Source of the DNA: Pseudomonas sp. 8Z
GTDB lineage: Bacteria; Pseudomonadota; Gammaproteobacteria; Pseudomonadales; Pseudomonadaceae
DNA: 64,000 bases
Reading direction: 5' to 3'
Assembly: GCF_902506535.1 (NCBI RefSeq)
Contig: NZ_LR733827.1
Location: 1,022,805 to 1,086,804 of the forward strand
Shown piece by piece: positions 52,298 to 62,127 of the stretch. The notes under the pieces were generated by a model. It did not search any database, had not been told where the DNA came from, and saw nothing but the letters and a program-made list of their open reading frames with translations. Numbering within the stretch: the stretch's first letter is position 1; every line of letters begins with the position of its first letter. The position numbers and the translations under genes were made by a program.

Positions 52298-53407
52298 GCG
52301 CGCAATATCCACGGCGCGCGCCTGCAGTTCGCCTGCCGCCCTCGCCATGGCCTGCTCCAGGCTCAGCGGCCCCGGCGCCAGACTAAAGGCAGCCTCAATC
52401 CCCGCAGCGTACAACGCCTGATAATCGTCCCCCAGACTGCCAGCCAGAGCGATCACCGGCACATTAGCCTGCTGAGCGACCCGCGCCACGCCCATCGGCG
52501 TCTTGCCGTGCAGGGTTTGTGCGTCCATCCGCCCTTCTCCGGTAATCACCAAGTCGGCCCCCTGCACCGCCGTGGCCAGGCCGGACAGCTCGGCCACCAG
52601 CTCGATCCCCGGACGGAAGGTCGCCTTGAGAAAAGCCCGCGCCGCAAAACCAAGGCCGCCAGCCGCGCCAACGCCGGGAAAGCTGGCGTGATCCTCGCCT
52701 AAGGTTGCCGCGACGATACGGGCGAAACGCCCCAGCGCCTGATCCAATTGTTCGACATGCGCAGGCGTCGCACCCTTCTGCGGGCCAAACACCGCCGAGG
52801 CCCCGCGCGGGCCACACAGCGGGTTGTCGACATCCGCCGCCACATCTACCTGTACTGACAGCAGGCGTGGGTCCAACCCTGTCAGATCGAGCTGATCGAG
52901 CGCAGCCAAGGCCGCACCACCTGGCGCCAGCTCACGCCCCTGCTCATCGAGCAAACGCAGCCCCAGGGCCTGCAACAACCCCGCACCAGCATCATTGGTG
53001 GCGCTGCCACCGAGGCCGAGGATGATCCGCGTGGCACCGGCATCGAGCGCCTGCAGAATCAGCTCGCCGGTGCCGTAGCTCGACGCCACGCGGGCATCAC
53101 GCAGCTCACGCGGCACCCAGTGCAAACCACTGGCGGCGGCCATTTCAATCACCGCCGTGCCATCGTCCAGCAAGCCCCAGTGCGCCTGCACCGGCTGCCC
53201 CATAGGGCCGCGCACCTGGCATTCACGGCGTTCACCGCCAACGGCGGCCAGCAGCGCGTCAACCGTGCCCTCGCCGCCATCGGCCATCGGCCTTAGCAGG
53301 CACTGGGCCTCGGGGAACACCTGCTGCCAGCCACGGGCAATGGCAGCCGCCACATCAGGCGCGCTGAGGCTCTCCTTGAAGGAGTCGGGGGCAATGACAA
53401 TTTTCAT
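52271..53407 (-). CDS. glxK: Glycerate 2-kinase
   Basis: A 378-residue GlxK/GarK-family kinase. It starts MKIVIAPDSFKESLSA, the family signature, and contains RPMADGGEGTVDAL and GLGGSATNDAGAGLLQALG for substrate and ATP binding. It phosphorylates D-glycerate to 2-phosphoglycerate. It lies 54 bp after the GntP permease gene on the same strand, so uptake and phosphorylation are likely coupled. Confidence 0.94.
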   Translation of the reverse strand: MKIVIAPDSFKESLSAPDVAAAIARGWQQVFPEAQCLLRPMADGGEGTVDALLAAVGGERRECQVRGPMGQPVQAHWGLLDDGTAVIEMAAASGLHWVPRELRDARVASSYGTGELILQALDAGATRIILGLGGSATNDAGAGLLQALGLRLLDEQGRELAPGGAALAALDQLDLTGLDPRLLSVQVDVAADVDNPLCGPRGASAVFGPQKGATPAHVEQLDQALGRFARIVAATLGEDHASFPGVGAAGGLGFAARAFLKATFRPGIELVAELSGLATAVQGADLVITGEGRMDAQTLHGKTPMGVARVAQQANVPVIALAGSLGDDYQALYAAGIEAAFSLAPGPLSLEQAMARAAGELQARAVDIARLWRIARCD

Positions 53408-53461
53408 CTTGATACCTTCGGCAGGGGCGAACGACCGCAAGCCGTTCGCCTATGGAGCGAA

Positions 53462-54829
53462 TTACAGCAGCACCAGGCTCAGCAGCCAGACCGTGAGCAT
53501 ACCGGCGATACCCTGCACCAGCGTCGCCAGGGTTTGCGCACGGTAAGCGGTGCCCACTTTCATACGGCTGAACTGGGTGACCACCCAGAAGAAGCTGTCG
53601 TTGGCGTGAGACACGGTCATCGCACCGGCGCCAATGGCCATCACGGTCAGCACGCGGCCCATCTCGCTGTCCAGGCCCAGATTGCCCAGCAACGGTGCCA
53701 CCATCGCCGACGTAGTCACCAGCGCCACGGTGGACGAGCCCTGCGCACTCTTCAGCGCGGCAGACACCAAAAACGGCATGAACAAACCAATGCCTAGCGC
53801 CGACAAGGTGTCGCCCAGGTAGCCGGTCAGCGCGGTGGCCTTGAGCACCGCACCGAAGGCGCCACCGGCACCGGTAATCAGCAGAATCGGCGCGGCATCC
53901 TTGAGGCCGTCAGCGACGAAGTCATGGAATTGCTTAGGTTTGTCCTCGCCTTTGAGCAGGCTGCAGGCCAACGCCAGACCGACCAACAACGCCGCAACCG
54001 GCTGGCCGAGGAAGCTCAGCACCTGAAACAGGCCGCCCGTGCCAAACGGCTTGCTCGGGAAGGCGGCGATCGAACCCAGGCAGATCAGCGCAATCGGCAC
54101 GAAGATCGGCGCAAAGGCCTGCCAGGCACTCGGCAGTTTGCCGTAACGGGCACGCAGCGCCTCGAAGTCGATGTTCTCGGCCAGCAGTTCGCTGGGCGCT
54201 TCTTCCAGCAATTGGCTGTCATCCTGCTTGAGGTAACGGTTGGCCCAGAGCATACCGGCAAAGGCGGTCGCAGCAGCAACCACCAACCCCACCAGGATCA
54301 CCAGGCCCAGCGAGGCATCGAGGCCCAGGTTACCGGCAGCGGCAATCGGCCCCGGCGTTGGCGGCACGAAGGTGTGGGTGGCGTACAGGCCGGTGGCCAG
54401 GGCCACGCTCATGGCCACCACGGAGACCTGCATGCGCGCGGCCAGGGCGTTCTTCAGCGAGTTGAGGATGACGTAACCGGAGTCACAGAACACCGGGATC
54501 GATACCAGATAACCGATGATCGACATGGTCAGCGTGGGGAAGCGCTGACCCAGCAGACTAATCACCGTCTCGGCCATAGTGATGGCCGCGCCGCTGCGTT
54601 CGAGAATCACACCGATGATGGTGCCGAGCACGATGACGATACCGATATAGCCGAGGATGCCCCCGAAGCCTGCGGTAATGGTCTTGATGATTTCGCCACT
54701 GGGCACCTGATAGGCGAAACCGGCGATCAGCGCCGCGCCCAGCAGTGCCAGGAAGGGATGAAGTTTAAAGCGGGTGGTAGACAGCACGATGAACGCGATC
54801 AGCGCCACCAGAATCAGAACCAGGCCCAT
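53462..54829 (-). CDS. GntP-family gluconate/glycerate permease, 455 aa
   Basis: A polytopic GntP transporter with 12 or more helices. Conserved segments include SIPVFCDSGYVIL, THTFVPPTPGPIAAA and the late SHANDSFFWVVTQFSRM. With glycerate kinase next to it and a CdaR-type activator upstream, D-glycerate or a related sugar acid is the likely substrate. The ATG at 54829 is preceded by GAGGAG; the longer frame to 55015 runs through repeats. Confidence 0.93.
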   Translation of the reverse strand: MGLVLILVALIAFIVLSTTRFKLHPFLALLGAALIAGFAYQVPSGEIIKTITAGFGGILGYIGIVIVLGTIIGVILERSGAAITMAETVISLLGQRFPTLTMSIIGYLVSIPVFCDSGYVILNSLKNALAARMQVSVVAMSVALATGLYATHTFVPPTPGPIAAAGNLGLDASLGLVILVGLVVAAATAFAGMLWANRYLKQDDSQLLEEAPSELLAENIDFEALRARYGKLPSAWQAFAPIFVPIALICLGSIAAFPSKPFGTGGLFQVLSFLGQPVAALLVGLALACSLLKGEDKPKQFHDFVADGLKDAAPILLITGAGGAFGAVLKATALTGYLGDTLSALGIGLFMPFLVSAALKSAQGSSTVALVTTSAMVAPLLGNLGLDSEMGRVLTVMAIGAGAMTVSHANDSFFWVVTQFSRMKVGTAYRAQTLATLVQGIAGMLTVWLLSLVLL

Positions 54830-54995
54830 GGCCAATCTCCTCGTTATTGTTATGAGCGGATACAGCGCCCGGCTAGAAATGCCGATAGGCGAACCATTGT
54901 GGCTCAGCTCATGCCACCGCCGCCCTGTGCACAGGCACCAACAGTCCCGACATGATCGCGCACGCTCCTGTGCACACGCACAACGCCGCCCCCTT

Positions 54996-55169
54996 GCAGG
55001 AGCGGCCTCAGCCACGATTTCGCCACCGCAGTGCCAACCTCATCGCGGATAAATCCGCTCCTACCGATCAAGCGCACTGCGACCTCATGCGGCTCTGCGT
55101 AGGAGCGGCTTCAGCCGCGATCTTTTCCGACGCAGTACCAACCCCAATCGCGGATAAATCCGCTCCGAC
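54996..55169. repeat. Tandem pair of REP-type inverted repeats
   Basis: Four REP-like units: 54996-55018 (GCAGGAGCGGCCTCAGCC...), 55042-55064 (inverted, ATCGCGGATAAATCCGCTCC...), 55099-55122 (GTAGGAGCGGCTTCAGCCGC...) and 55147-55169 (inverted). They form two similar doublets of about 70 bp repeated with a 103-bp period, in the gap between the permease and cdaR genes. This is a common Pseudomonas repeat class. Confidence 0.85.
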
Positions 55170-55203
55170 AACAACAGCATGCCCTGCTGCTATCTGCAGA
55201 CCT

Positions 55204-56319
55204 TCAACCCTGGGCATTCGGCTCCAGCAGACCAAGCCCCAGAGATAGCTGTAAGCGCTGCTCCAGACGGTTGAGATCCAGCCCACTGAGTTCGCCGATA
55301 CGCTCCAGGCGATAGCGCAGGGTATTGCGATGAATGCCCAGCGCCTGCGCGCAGGTCTGCGCCTGGCCGTCGTGAGCGCACCAGGCCTCCAGCGTTTCGC
55401 GCAGGCTGCCCTGAGTATCCTGCGCCAGCACCCGGCGCAGCGGTGCCAGCCAGCCCTGCAGCAACCAGTTGTGGCGTTGGGCGTAGAGCAGCGTGGGCAG
55501 GCGCAGTTCATCCAGCCATAACAGGCGGCGCTCGGGAAAGCGTGCCCGGCCATAAGCCAGCAGATCACGCAGCACCAGGCTGGCCTGACGCAATTCGGCC
55601 AAATCAGCCAGCGGATCGCTAAGTGCCAGACACTGCACGCCCCACTCACGCTCATCGGCCTGCGCCAGCCAGGCCTGATCATCGCGCGCGGCGCTGTAAG
55701 GCCGACACCAGAGCAACTCAAAGCGCCCCAGTGGCGCCACCAGATGTTCACTTTTGCCCCCCAGCGCCGCCAGCAGACGCGCCTGGCGCGGCAACGGGTC
55801 GCCCTGCTCGCTCAGTTGCAGCAGGCACATCTGCCGCGGCCAGCCCAACTGCAACCCAAGCCGCTCGGCTTCGGAGGCCAGCCCGGCCAGGCTCTGCTGC
55901 GGGTCGAGCAAATGGCGCAGCCAGGCTTCCTGCTGATGCCGCTGCCAATGCCGTTCAGCTTGCAACACGCGGTGTTCCACAAGCATCTCGGCGGCCATGC
56001 GTACCAGCTCGGCATAGGGCCGCACCGTATCCGGCTCACCGGTGATACCCAGCACACCGATAAGTTGATCGGCATGCAGCAACGGCAGGTTCACGCCGGG
56101 TTTGACGCCACGCAGACAGGCCGCCGCCTGCGTATCGATCTCCACCACACGGCGGTTGGCCAGCACCAGTTGCGCGCCTTCATGACGGGTATGCAGTCGG
56201 CTGGGATCGCCGCTGCCGATGATCATGCCCTGGGCATCCATCACATTGATGTTGTGCGGCAGGATGGCCATGGCACGGTCGACGATATGCTGCGCCAAGG
56301 TGGAGTCGAGTTCGAGCAT
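55204..56319 (-). CDS. cdaR: CdaR-family sugar-diacid/glycerate regulator, 371 aa
   Basis: The N-terminal diacid recognition domain reads like E. coli CdaR (INVMDAQGMIIGSGDPSRLH, then LRGVKPGVNLPLLHADQLIGVLGITGEP in parts). The C-terminus is a PucR-type HTH (ALGIHRNTLRYRLERI). It should activate the permease and kinase genes that follow on the same strand. The start at 56319 matches the usual length; ATG at 56349 is an alternative, and a 7-bp hairpin (56326-56332/56339-56345) lies between the two. Confidence 0.92.
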   Translation of the reverse strand: MLELDSTLAQHIVDRAMAILPHNINVMDAQGMIIGSGDPSRLHTRHEGAQLVLANRRVVEIDTQAAACLRGVKPGVNLPLLHADQLIGVLGITGEPDTVRPYAELVRMAAEMLVEHRVLQAERHWQRHQQEAWLRHLLDPQQSLAGLASEAERLGLQLGWPRQMCLLQLSEQGDPLPRQARLLAALGGKSEHLVAPLGRFELLWCRPYSAARDDQAWLAQADEREWGVQCLALSDPLADLAELRQASLVLRDLLAYGRARFPERRLLWLDELRLPTLLYAQRHNWLLQGWLAPLRRVLAQDTQGSLRETLEAWCAHDGQAQTCAQALGIHRNTLRYRLERIGELSGLDLNRLEQRLQLSLGLGLLEPNAQG

Positions 56320-56391
56320 GACAAGCGGCCTCGCGAATGAGGCCGTCATTGTAGAGACTCTGTTGGCGATCCAGCCACACGCCAATCCCTT

Positions 56392-56463
56392 GCAGGAGGG
56401 AGCTTTAGCCGCGCATGGTGCGACTGAAAAACCGGAAAAACTCGCTGCTAAAGCGCCTCCCAC
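56392..56463. repeat. REP-like inverted pair upstream of cdaR
   Basis: GCAGGAGGGAGCTTTAGCCG (56392-56411) and, inverted, CGCTGCTAAAGCGCCTCCCAC (56443-56463; 20 of these bases pair with the consensus). A second REP family distinct from the 55.0 kb doublets, between cdaR and the AraC-type gene. Confidence 0.6.
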
Positions 56464-56511
56464 AGCACCGCGCAGTCACCTTGCGAAGGTAATGGCCGCG
56501 CCAACCTATCC

Positions 56512-57054
56512 CTACAGTGGTATCCCTGAAGCGCATACAGGCCGCCGCGCCTGCCGCCAGCGATTGGGGGAGACGCCCAGCAAACGGTTGAAGGTGCGGG
56601 TGAAGTGCGCCTGATCGCAGAAACCGCAATCCTGGCCAATCTCGGTCAACGAGCGGTTGCTCTGGCTGAGCAGATGCTGCGCCGTCTCGATACGCAGATT
56701 CAGCACCCAGTCCTGCGGCGACAGCCCGGTGCTCTGTTTGAACGCACGGGAAAAATGGCTGCGCGACATCGCGCACTGCTGCGCCACCTCGGCGATATAC
56801 AGACGCCCGGAAAGACTGCTGGTCAACAGCTCCTTGGCTCTGCGTTCCTGCCAGGGCGCCAGGCGCGCGCGTTGCTGGGCACGCTCGGGCTCATCCTGAT
56901 GGTCGCCCAACAGGTAATCGCACAACTGCCGAGTCAGAGAGAACAAGCGTTCTTCATCGCCTGCCGATGACTGCAAAAGAGCCTGTAAGCCCTGCGTCAA
57001 TCGATAGGCTTCGGCATCCAACGTCACCTGCTTGGCCAGCCCCAATGCGCTCAT
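56512..57054 (-). CDS. AraC-family regulator with short N-terminus, 180 aa
   Basis: The C-terminal 100 residues are a complete AraC double HTH (YIAEVAQQCAMSRSHFSRAF and LTEIGQDCGFCDQAHFTRTF). The first 70 residues are helical and too short for a cupin ligand domain. The ATG at 57054 is preceded by GAGGAG. It lies 84 bp after the histidine kinase gene on the same strand and may be its output partner or target. Confidence 0.9.
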   Translation of the reverse strand: MSALGLAKQVTLDAEAYRLTQGLQALLQSSAGDEERLFSLTRQLCDYLLGDHQDEPERAQQRARLAPWQERRAKELLTSSLSGRLYIAEVAQQCAMSRSHFSRAFKQSTGLSPQDWVLNLRIETAQHLLSQSNRSLTEIGQDCGFCDQAHFTRTFNRLLGVSPNRWRQARRPVCASGIPL

Positions 57055-57138
57055 GATCACTCTCCTCGACAATGAGGCAAGCATCGCGACCAGGGGCTCA
57101 GGCGTCCTTGAGCAACACTGAAAAACCCTGAAACGGCT

Positions 57139-60100
57139 TCAGCCGCGATACTGCGGCAGGGTGAAGAAGAACAGGCTCTCGCCATTGCGCCCATGGGTCG
57201 CGCCCAGCACACCCCCATGGCTGGCGATGATCGAACGACAGATCGCCAGGCCCATGCCCATACCACTGGACTTGGTGCTGAAGAAGGCCTGGAATACCTG
57301 GTCCTGCAGCGCCTGCGGCACCCCCGCCCCGCTGTCCTCGACCAGAATCAGCACATCCTCGTTCTGACAGACGCATTGCAGACGCAAACGGCGCTGGCTG
57401 GCCGCTAGCGCGTTCATCGCCTCGATCGCGTTCTGCAGCAGATTGCGCACCACCTGCTGCAGTTGCACGGCATCGCCGCTAACCTGCAACCCACTCTGCA
57501 GATGCAGGCTCAACTCGACGTGCTTGTCGTCCAGCTCAGCCTGAATGATCGCCAGCACCTGACGGATCATCTGGGCAGGATCGAGCAACTGCCGCTCACT
57601 CGGCGCCTGGCTCGCCAGGGCACGGGTCGCGCGGATGATCTCGGCGGCACGACGGCACTCGCTGAGGATGTCCTGCAAGCCTTCGAGCGCATCCCCCACC
57701 GCAGGCTGTTCGCGCTCCAGCCAGCGCACACTGGCCGCCGCATTGGAGAGGATGGACGCCAGCGGCTGGTTGATTTCATGCGAGATCGATGCCGTCAGCT
57801 CACCCAGGATCGCCGCCTGCGCAGTGCGCTCCAGCTCGCTGCGCGCGGCATGCAACTCGGCCTCGGTGCGGCGCCGCTCGCTGACATCGCTGACCACGCC
57901 GATCAGGGTGTACAGGTCGACCGGTTCGAGCAGCAGTTCCAGATAACGCGGCGATGGCTGTGGCCAGACGCAGCGAAACTCCAGACGCATGCCAGAACGC
58001 GCCTCCAACGCCGCCGCCAGCGCCTGCTCGAAGCGCGCACGATCATCCTCATGCACCAATGCGCTCGGGTGCTGCAGGTAGTCGTCAGCGGGGGGTATGC
58101 CAAGTTCGGTCAACAGTGCCGTCGACCAGAACGACGGCTCGCTGCCCAGGCGCCAGACGAAGGTGCCGTAACGGCTCACCGCCTGCCCCAGTGCCAGCAA
58201 CGCCTGAGTACGCCGCAGGTTGTCCTGGCTTTCCCGGTGGCGCTGATTCTCCGTCAGCAGATCGGCATACAGGCGCGCATGGCTGAGGGAAATTGCCGCC
58301 TGCGCCGCCAGCAAGGTCAGCAGGTCAATCCGTGCGGGGTCGATAACGCCGGTGGTCAGACGGTTCTCCAGGTACAGCGCACCGATCACCTCGCGCTGCT
58401 TGAGCAACGGCAGGCACAGCACCGAACCGGAGTCCAACTGGAGCAGGTAGGGATCGTCGGTGTAACGGCGCAAGGCGTAGCGCCCCTCCACCAGCAACGG
58501 CGCACCACCGCTCATCGCCCGGTTGACCAGCCGCAAGGGCAACAACTGCTCAATCGGCTCCTGCGGAGCCAAACGCACACGCACACCAGCGTTGTTCGAC
58601 TGGCCGCACGCCGCGACACGCAGGTGCTGCCGATCGATCAGGGCCAGCGCCACATAACCCGCGTTGGCATACATGGCGGCATTGGCCAGCAGGCTTTCGA
58701 TCAGTGCATCCGGCTCGATCTCGCTCGACAGGGCCTGACAGGCGCGGGTGATCGACAGCCGCTCCGCCTGCTGCGTCAGCGGCTGCGCCCACTGCACGCC
58801 GCCCCCCGGCTCGCGCAGGCAGTCATGCGTCTGCTGCAGCTTCTGAGCCAGACTATGCGCGCCCCAACGCAACCACGCCGCATGGGCCTGGCGCAGGTGT
58901 TCGCGAGCACTGACGTGCAATTGCAGCTCACCATGGCAGCGCGCCGCCAGCTCATGTGCCAGCCCTTTGATATGCACCGCACCGGCATTTTGTGCATGCT
59001 CGATGGCCTGTTCGTACAGGCGCAGCGCAGTCCCCCAATCGCCTTCGACCCGCGCCACCTCGGCCTCGGCCAAGGCCAGGCGATCCTTGAAGTAGAGCGG
59101 ATTGAGCGCAGCCCAGCGGCGCAGGTGGCGCAGTGGTTCTGCATAATCCTGCACCTGCCCGCCATTGCCCTGCAGCGCGGCCCGGTTGAGCACGCTGAAC
59201 AACGCCAGATCGATCTGGTGGATATGCGCCGGTACGCTCCAGGTCAGCTCCCAGGCACGCTGCAGGTCAGCCTGCGCCGCGACGAAGTCCCCCTCCAGAA
59301 ACGCCAGCAAGCCTTCGAACAGCCACCACCAGAAATGCAATTGCATCATCTCGCTGCCCTGCACCTGCGCCTGCAAAGTGGCCCTGTCGGGAATCGCCCA
59401 GGCACTGCCACTCTCACCTGCCAGGCGGCGAATGTAGCGCGCCTGGATCTGCAGACGGCTTTGCGCGTCGAGAAACTCCAGGTTATGCGCGATGGCCAAG
59501 CCAGTATCGATCTGCTGCAACATGCGTTCGATGGGCGCGCCCAACACCAGCAAATCGGAAACGATGTGGTTGCTGGCATAGCAGGCGAAACTCGGCGCGC
59601 CCTGCGACAGGCTGCAGCGATAAGCCTGTTCGGCGCAGTCCAGCGCGTAAGGCAGTGATTGTGACCAGACACTGACCTGATCCAGTGCCAACAGCACCGA
59701 CATGCGCCTGGCGGCGTACTCCGGGCGCTCGACCAACTGTCGGGCCACGGAACTGAAGGCAAAGCCCAACTCATAGCACCCGAAGCGTTCAGCAGCGGCC
59801 ACCCCCAGCCAGGCCAGCGCATGCACCGCCATCGCACTGGAGCCATGGCGCAACGCCAGCAGAGTAATGCGGCTGCTGGCCAGGAGCAGCACATGCGGCT
59901 GGGTGAACGAACCCGGAATCATCAACAGCGACAACAGGCTCATGACTGACAGCACGGCGGCATCTTCGGCGTGTGCCAAGCTAAGCAGTACGCAAGGCGG
60001 ACGCTCGCCCAGTTCATCCAGCAGCGCCTGCCAGGCGGCCTCAGCCTGTTGCGCAGATGGCTGGGCGGGAAACTCGATACCCAGTTCGGCCAGTGCTTCG

Positions 60101-61716
60101 ATGGCACACTGCGCCGCCGCCCGGTAGCGCCCTTGCAGGGTCAGGGTTTCCACCTGCAGACGCAGCAATTCGACCCGACGCGCAACCGGCACGGCAACCG
60201 CCAGACACGCGGCGATGCTCTGCTCGGCAGCGGCGTAATCGGCATCGAGGATCAGCCCTCGCACCCTCTGCAGGCTCACCTGATCGCGGCGCAGCGGCTC
60301 ATCAAGATCGCCGAGCAACACCTGCGCCTGGCGCAGATAGGCCAGAGCCAAACCCGCCGCCGCGACATCGATAGCCAGCCCCGCCGCGCGTATCAACAGG
60401 TCCACGCAGACCTGGCGCTGCACGGTGCTCAGCACCTCGGGCGGCAGCCGCAAAACCTGCTCGGCCACACGTGCCAAGGCTTCATGGCCAGCAGGCTCGG
60501 GTAGCGCGCGGATCAGGTTATCCACCAGGCGCACCTGCAGGCTCACCGCCTGCTCCGGTAGCAGGCTGGCGCGCACAGCCTCCTGCACCGAGTCATGAAC
60601 GAACAGCCTCTCACCCTGTTCAACGACCAGCCCACTGCCCAGCGCCGGAGCCAAATAAGCGCTGACCTGTGCACAAGAAAGACCGCAGGCACTGACCAGC
60701 TCATGTTCAGGCGCCCGATTGCCCAGCAACGCCAGCACCTGCAATAGCTCACGGGTTTCCACGCTCAGGCGCTGCAAACGCGCAACCAGCAAGGCATCGA
60801 CATCGCCACCCGCCAATAGCTCACGCCCCATCAGGCGCGATGGCGCCTGTATCGGATGGTGCAAGTGACTGCCATCACGCCAGACCTGCTGGCAATACTG
60901 CAACGCCGCCAGCACCTGTTCAGCCTGCTGCGGCCTGGCCTCCCCACGCTTGGCCAACATCCAGCACAGCAACTCGTCGAGATAGGCCGGTAGCTCAGGG
61001 CGCAATGATGACGGCGTAGGCACGGCGACAGCGGCGTGACGATGCTGCCACTCGACAAAATTCTGCACCTCGAACGGATGACGCCCGGTCAACCAGACAA
61101 AAAAGCACACGCCCAACGCGTAGAGATCGGCGCTAGGTCTGCCAAGCTGATCAGGCGGCGCGTAGGCCAAATGCGCGACTGCCGGCAGCATCTGCCCCGG
61201 CTCATCCGCCGCTGTACGGTAGAAGCCCGTGAGCCTTACCGTGCCGCTTTCATCGAGAATGAGGTTCTCCGGGCATAGCGTGCGGTGCACCAGCCCCACT
61301 CGATGCAAACCTGCCAACGCCTGCGCACTGGCCATTGCCCACTGCAAGAACCGAGACACCGACAGAGGCGCCTTGATCTGCGCCGACAAGGGCACACCGG
61401 TTTCGTCATCAAGCACCAGCAAAGTGCCCTGCGCATCGCTTAAACGCGCCACCGGCAGCAATGCCCAAGCAGCATCGAGACGCGGCGCCAAGGCATATTC
61501 GTGATCCAGCCCAGCCTGCTCCCAAGGCGCGGCCTGCGCCTCAGCGCGTACCACCAGCCAGCGGCGGGCGGCGCGCGCATCATCGACTCGCCAACGACTC
61601 ACCGCACCGCAGTGATCCAGCGCCTGCCAACTCAGGTTAACCAGCCAGTGCGCGTCAAAACAATGCAGCCAACCCTCGCTCACAGACGCCGAGGCAATCC
61701 TCGGTTGGCTGCTCAT
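57139..61716 (-). CDS. Hybrid degenerate Ser/Thr kinase - TPR-like - GAF - PAS - histidine kinase, 1525 aa
   Basis: Residues 1-280 have the protein-kinase fold, but the catalytic loop reads HRTLCPEN (144-151) with threonine for the HRD aspartate, and the DFG site reads TGF (163-165), so it is probably a pseudokinase. In this family an AAA-type ATPase normally follows a GRE motif. Here LMGREL (295-300) joins directly to GGDVDALLVARLQRL, so the P-loop module is absent. A long helical repeat region follows, then GAF (about 960-1140), PAS (about 1170-1290) and a FixL-like kinase with H1313 in SISHEINQPL and N/G boxes (NAIEAMN, DSGAGVP, GMGMGLAI). Start overlaps the receiver gene by 4 bp. Confidence 0.9.
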   Translation of the reverse strand: MSSQPRIASASVSEGWLHCFDAHWLVNLSWQALDHCGAVSRWRVDDARAARRWLVVRAEAQAAPWEQAGLDHEYALAPRLDAAWALLPVARLSDAQGTLLVLDDETGVPLSAQIKAPLSVSRFLQWAMASAQALAGLHRVGLVHRTLCPENLILDESGTVRLTGFYRTAADEPGQMLPAVAHLAYAPPDQLGRPSADLYALGVCFFVWLTGRHPFEVQNFVEWQHRHAAVAVPTPSSLRPELPAYLDELLCWMLAKRGEARPQQAEQVLAALQYCQQVWRDGSHLHHPIQAPSRLMGRELLAGGDVDALLVARLQRLSVETRELLQVLALLGNRAPEHELVSACGLSCAQVSAYLAPALGSGLVVEQGERLFVHDSVQEAVRASLLPEQAVSLQVRLVDNLIRALPEPAGHEALARVAEQVLRLPPEVLSTVQRQVCVDLLIRAAGLAIDVAAAGLALAYLRQAQVLLGDLDEPLRRDQVSLQRVRGLILDADYAAAEQSIAACLAVAVPVARRVELLRLQVETLTLQGRYRAAAQCAIEALAELGIEFPAQPSAQQAEAAWQALLDELGERPPCVLLSLAHAEDAAVLSVMSLLSLLMIPGSFTQPHVLLLASSRITLLALRHGSSAMAVHALAWLGVAAAERFGCYELGFAFSSVARQLVERPEYAARRMSVLLALDQVSVWSQSLPYALDCAEQAYRCSLSQGAPSFACYASNHIVSDLLVLGAPIERMLQQIDTGLAIAHNLEFLDAQSRLQIQARYIRRLAGESGSAWAIPDRATLQAQVQGSEMMQLHFWWWLFEGLLAFLEGDFVAAQADLQRAWELTWSVPAHIHQIDLALFSVLNRAALQGNGGQVQDYAEPLRHLRRWAALNPLYFKDRLALAEAEVARVEGDWGTALRLYEQAIEHAQNAGAVHIKGLAHELAARCHGELQLHVSAREHLRQAHAAWLRWGAHSLAQKLQQTHDCLREPGGGVQWAQPLTQQAERLSITRACQALSSEIEPDALIESLLANAAMYANAGYVALALIDRQHLRVAACGQSNNAGVRVRLAPQEPIEQLLPLRLVNRAMSGGAPLLVEGRYALRRYTDDPYLLQLDSGSVLCLPLLKQREVIGALYLENRLTTGVIDPARIDLLTLLAAQAAISLSHARLYADLLTENQRHRESQDNLRRTQALLALGQAVSRYGTFVWRLGSEPSFWSTALLTELGIPPADDYLQHPSALVHEDDRARFEQALAAALEARSGMRLEFRCVWPQPSPRYLELLLEPVDLYTLIGVVSDVSERRRTEAELHAARSELERTAQAAILGELTASISHEINQPLASILSNAAASVRWLEREQPAVGDALEGLQDILSECRRAAEIIRATRALASQAPSERQLLDPAQMIRQVLAIIQAELDDKHVELSLHLQSGLQVSGDAVQLQQVVRNLLQNAIEAMNALAASQRRLRLQCVCQNEDVLILVEDSGAGVPQALQDQVFQAFFSTKSSGMGMGLAICRSIIASHGGVLGATHGRNGESLFFFTLPQYRG

Positions 61717-62078
61717 CGCGCGCCTCCAAGCAACTGGGCCAACAATGCCAGCAAGGCCTCAGCGCTGAATGGTTTGCCCAGAAAACCCTGAGCGCCAGCC
61801 TCTAGCGCGTGCTCGGCGAGCGCCTGGCTATTATCGGCAGACATGCAAATCACCGGCAGGGATACCCCCGCAGCCTTGAGGCGATACAGCACATCGCCCC
61901 CCTGCAGACCGGGCATATGCCAATCGAGCACCAGCGCCTGCGCACGCGCACAGTAGTCCGAGGCGAGAAAGCCCTCACCCGAGGCGAAGCACACGGCCTG
62001 ATACCCGGCAGAACGCATTAGATTGGCGAGGCTCTTGCGAACCTGGGGGTCGTCGTCGACGACGCACACGACCTTCAT
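61713..62078 (-). CDS. Stand-alone receiver-domain response regulator, 121 aa
   Basis: A single CheY-like receiver: acidic pocket D9-D11, phosphoacceptor D52 (LVLDWHMPG), S80 and K102 (GFLGKPFSAE). No output domain. It overlaps the hybrid kinase gene by 4 bp and follows the two-headed regulator gene by 49 bp, so it may shuttle or drain phosphate between them. The ATG at 62078 gives the standard receiver start. Confidence 0.92.
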   Translation of the reverse strand: MKVVCVVDDDPQVRKSLANLMRSAGYQAVCFASGEGFLASDYCARAQALVLDWHMPGLQGGDVLYRLKAAGVSLPVICMSADNSQALAEHALEAGAQGFLGKPFSAEALLALLAQLLGGAR

Positions 62079-62127
62079 GACAAGCCCTTGGCAACGGTTG
62101 GGCAGAAGGAAGACGGCGCATGCGGGG

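Noticed and set aside
57463..59658. A 731-codon plus-strand frame opposite the hybrid kinase
   Set aside because: The minus-strand kinase has intact GAF, PAS and histidine-kinase motifs here. The plus-strand product is glutamine/histidine-rich shadow sequence.
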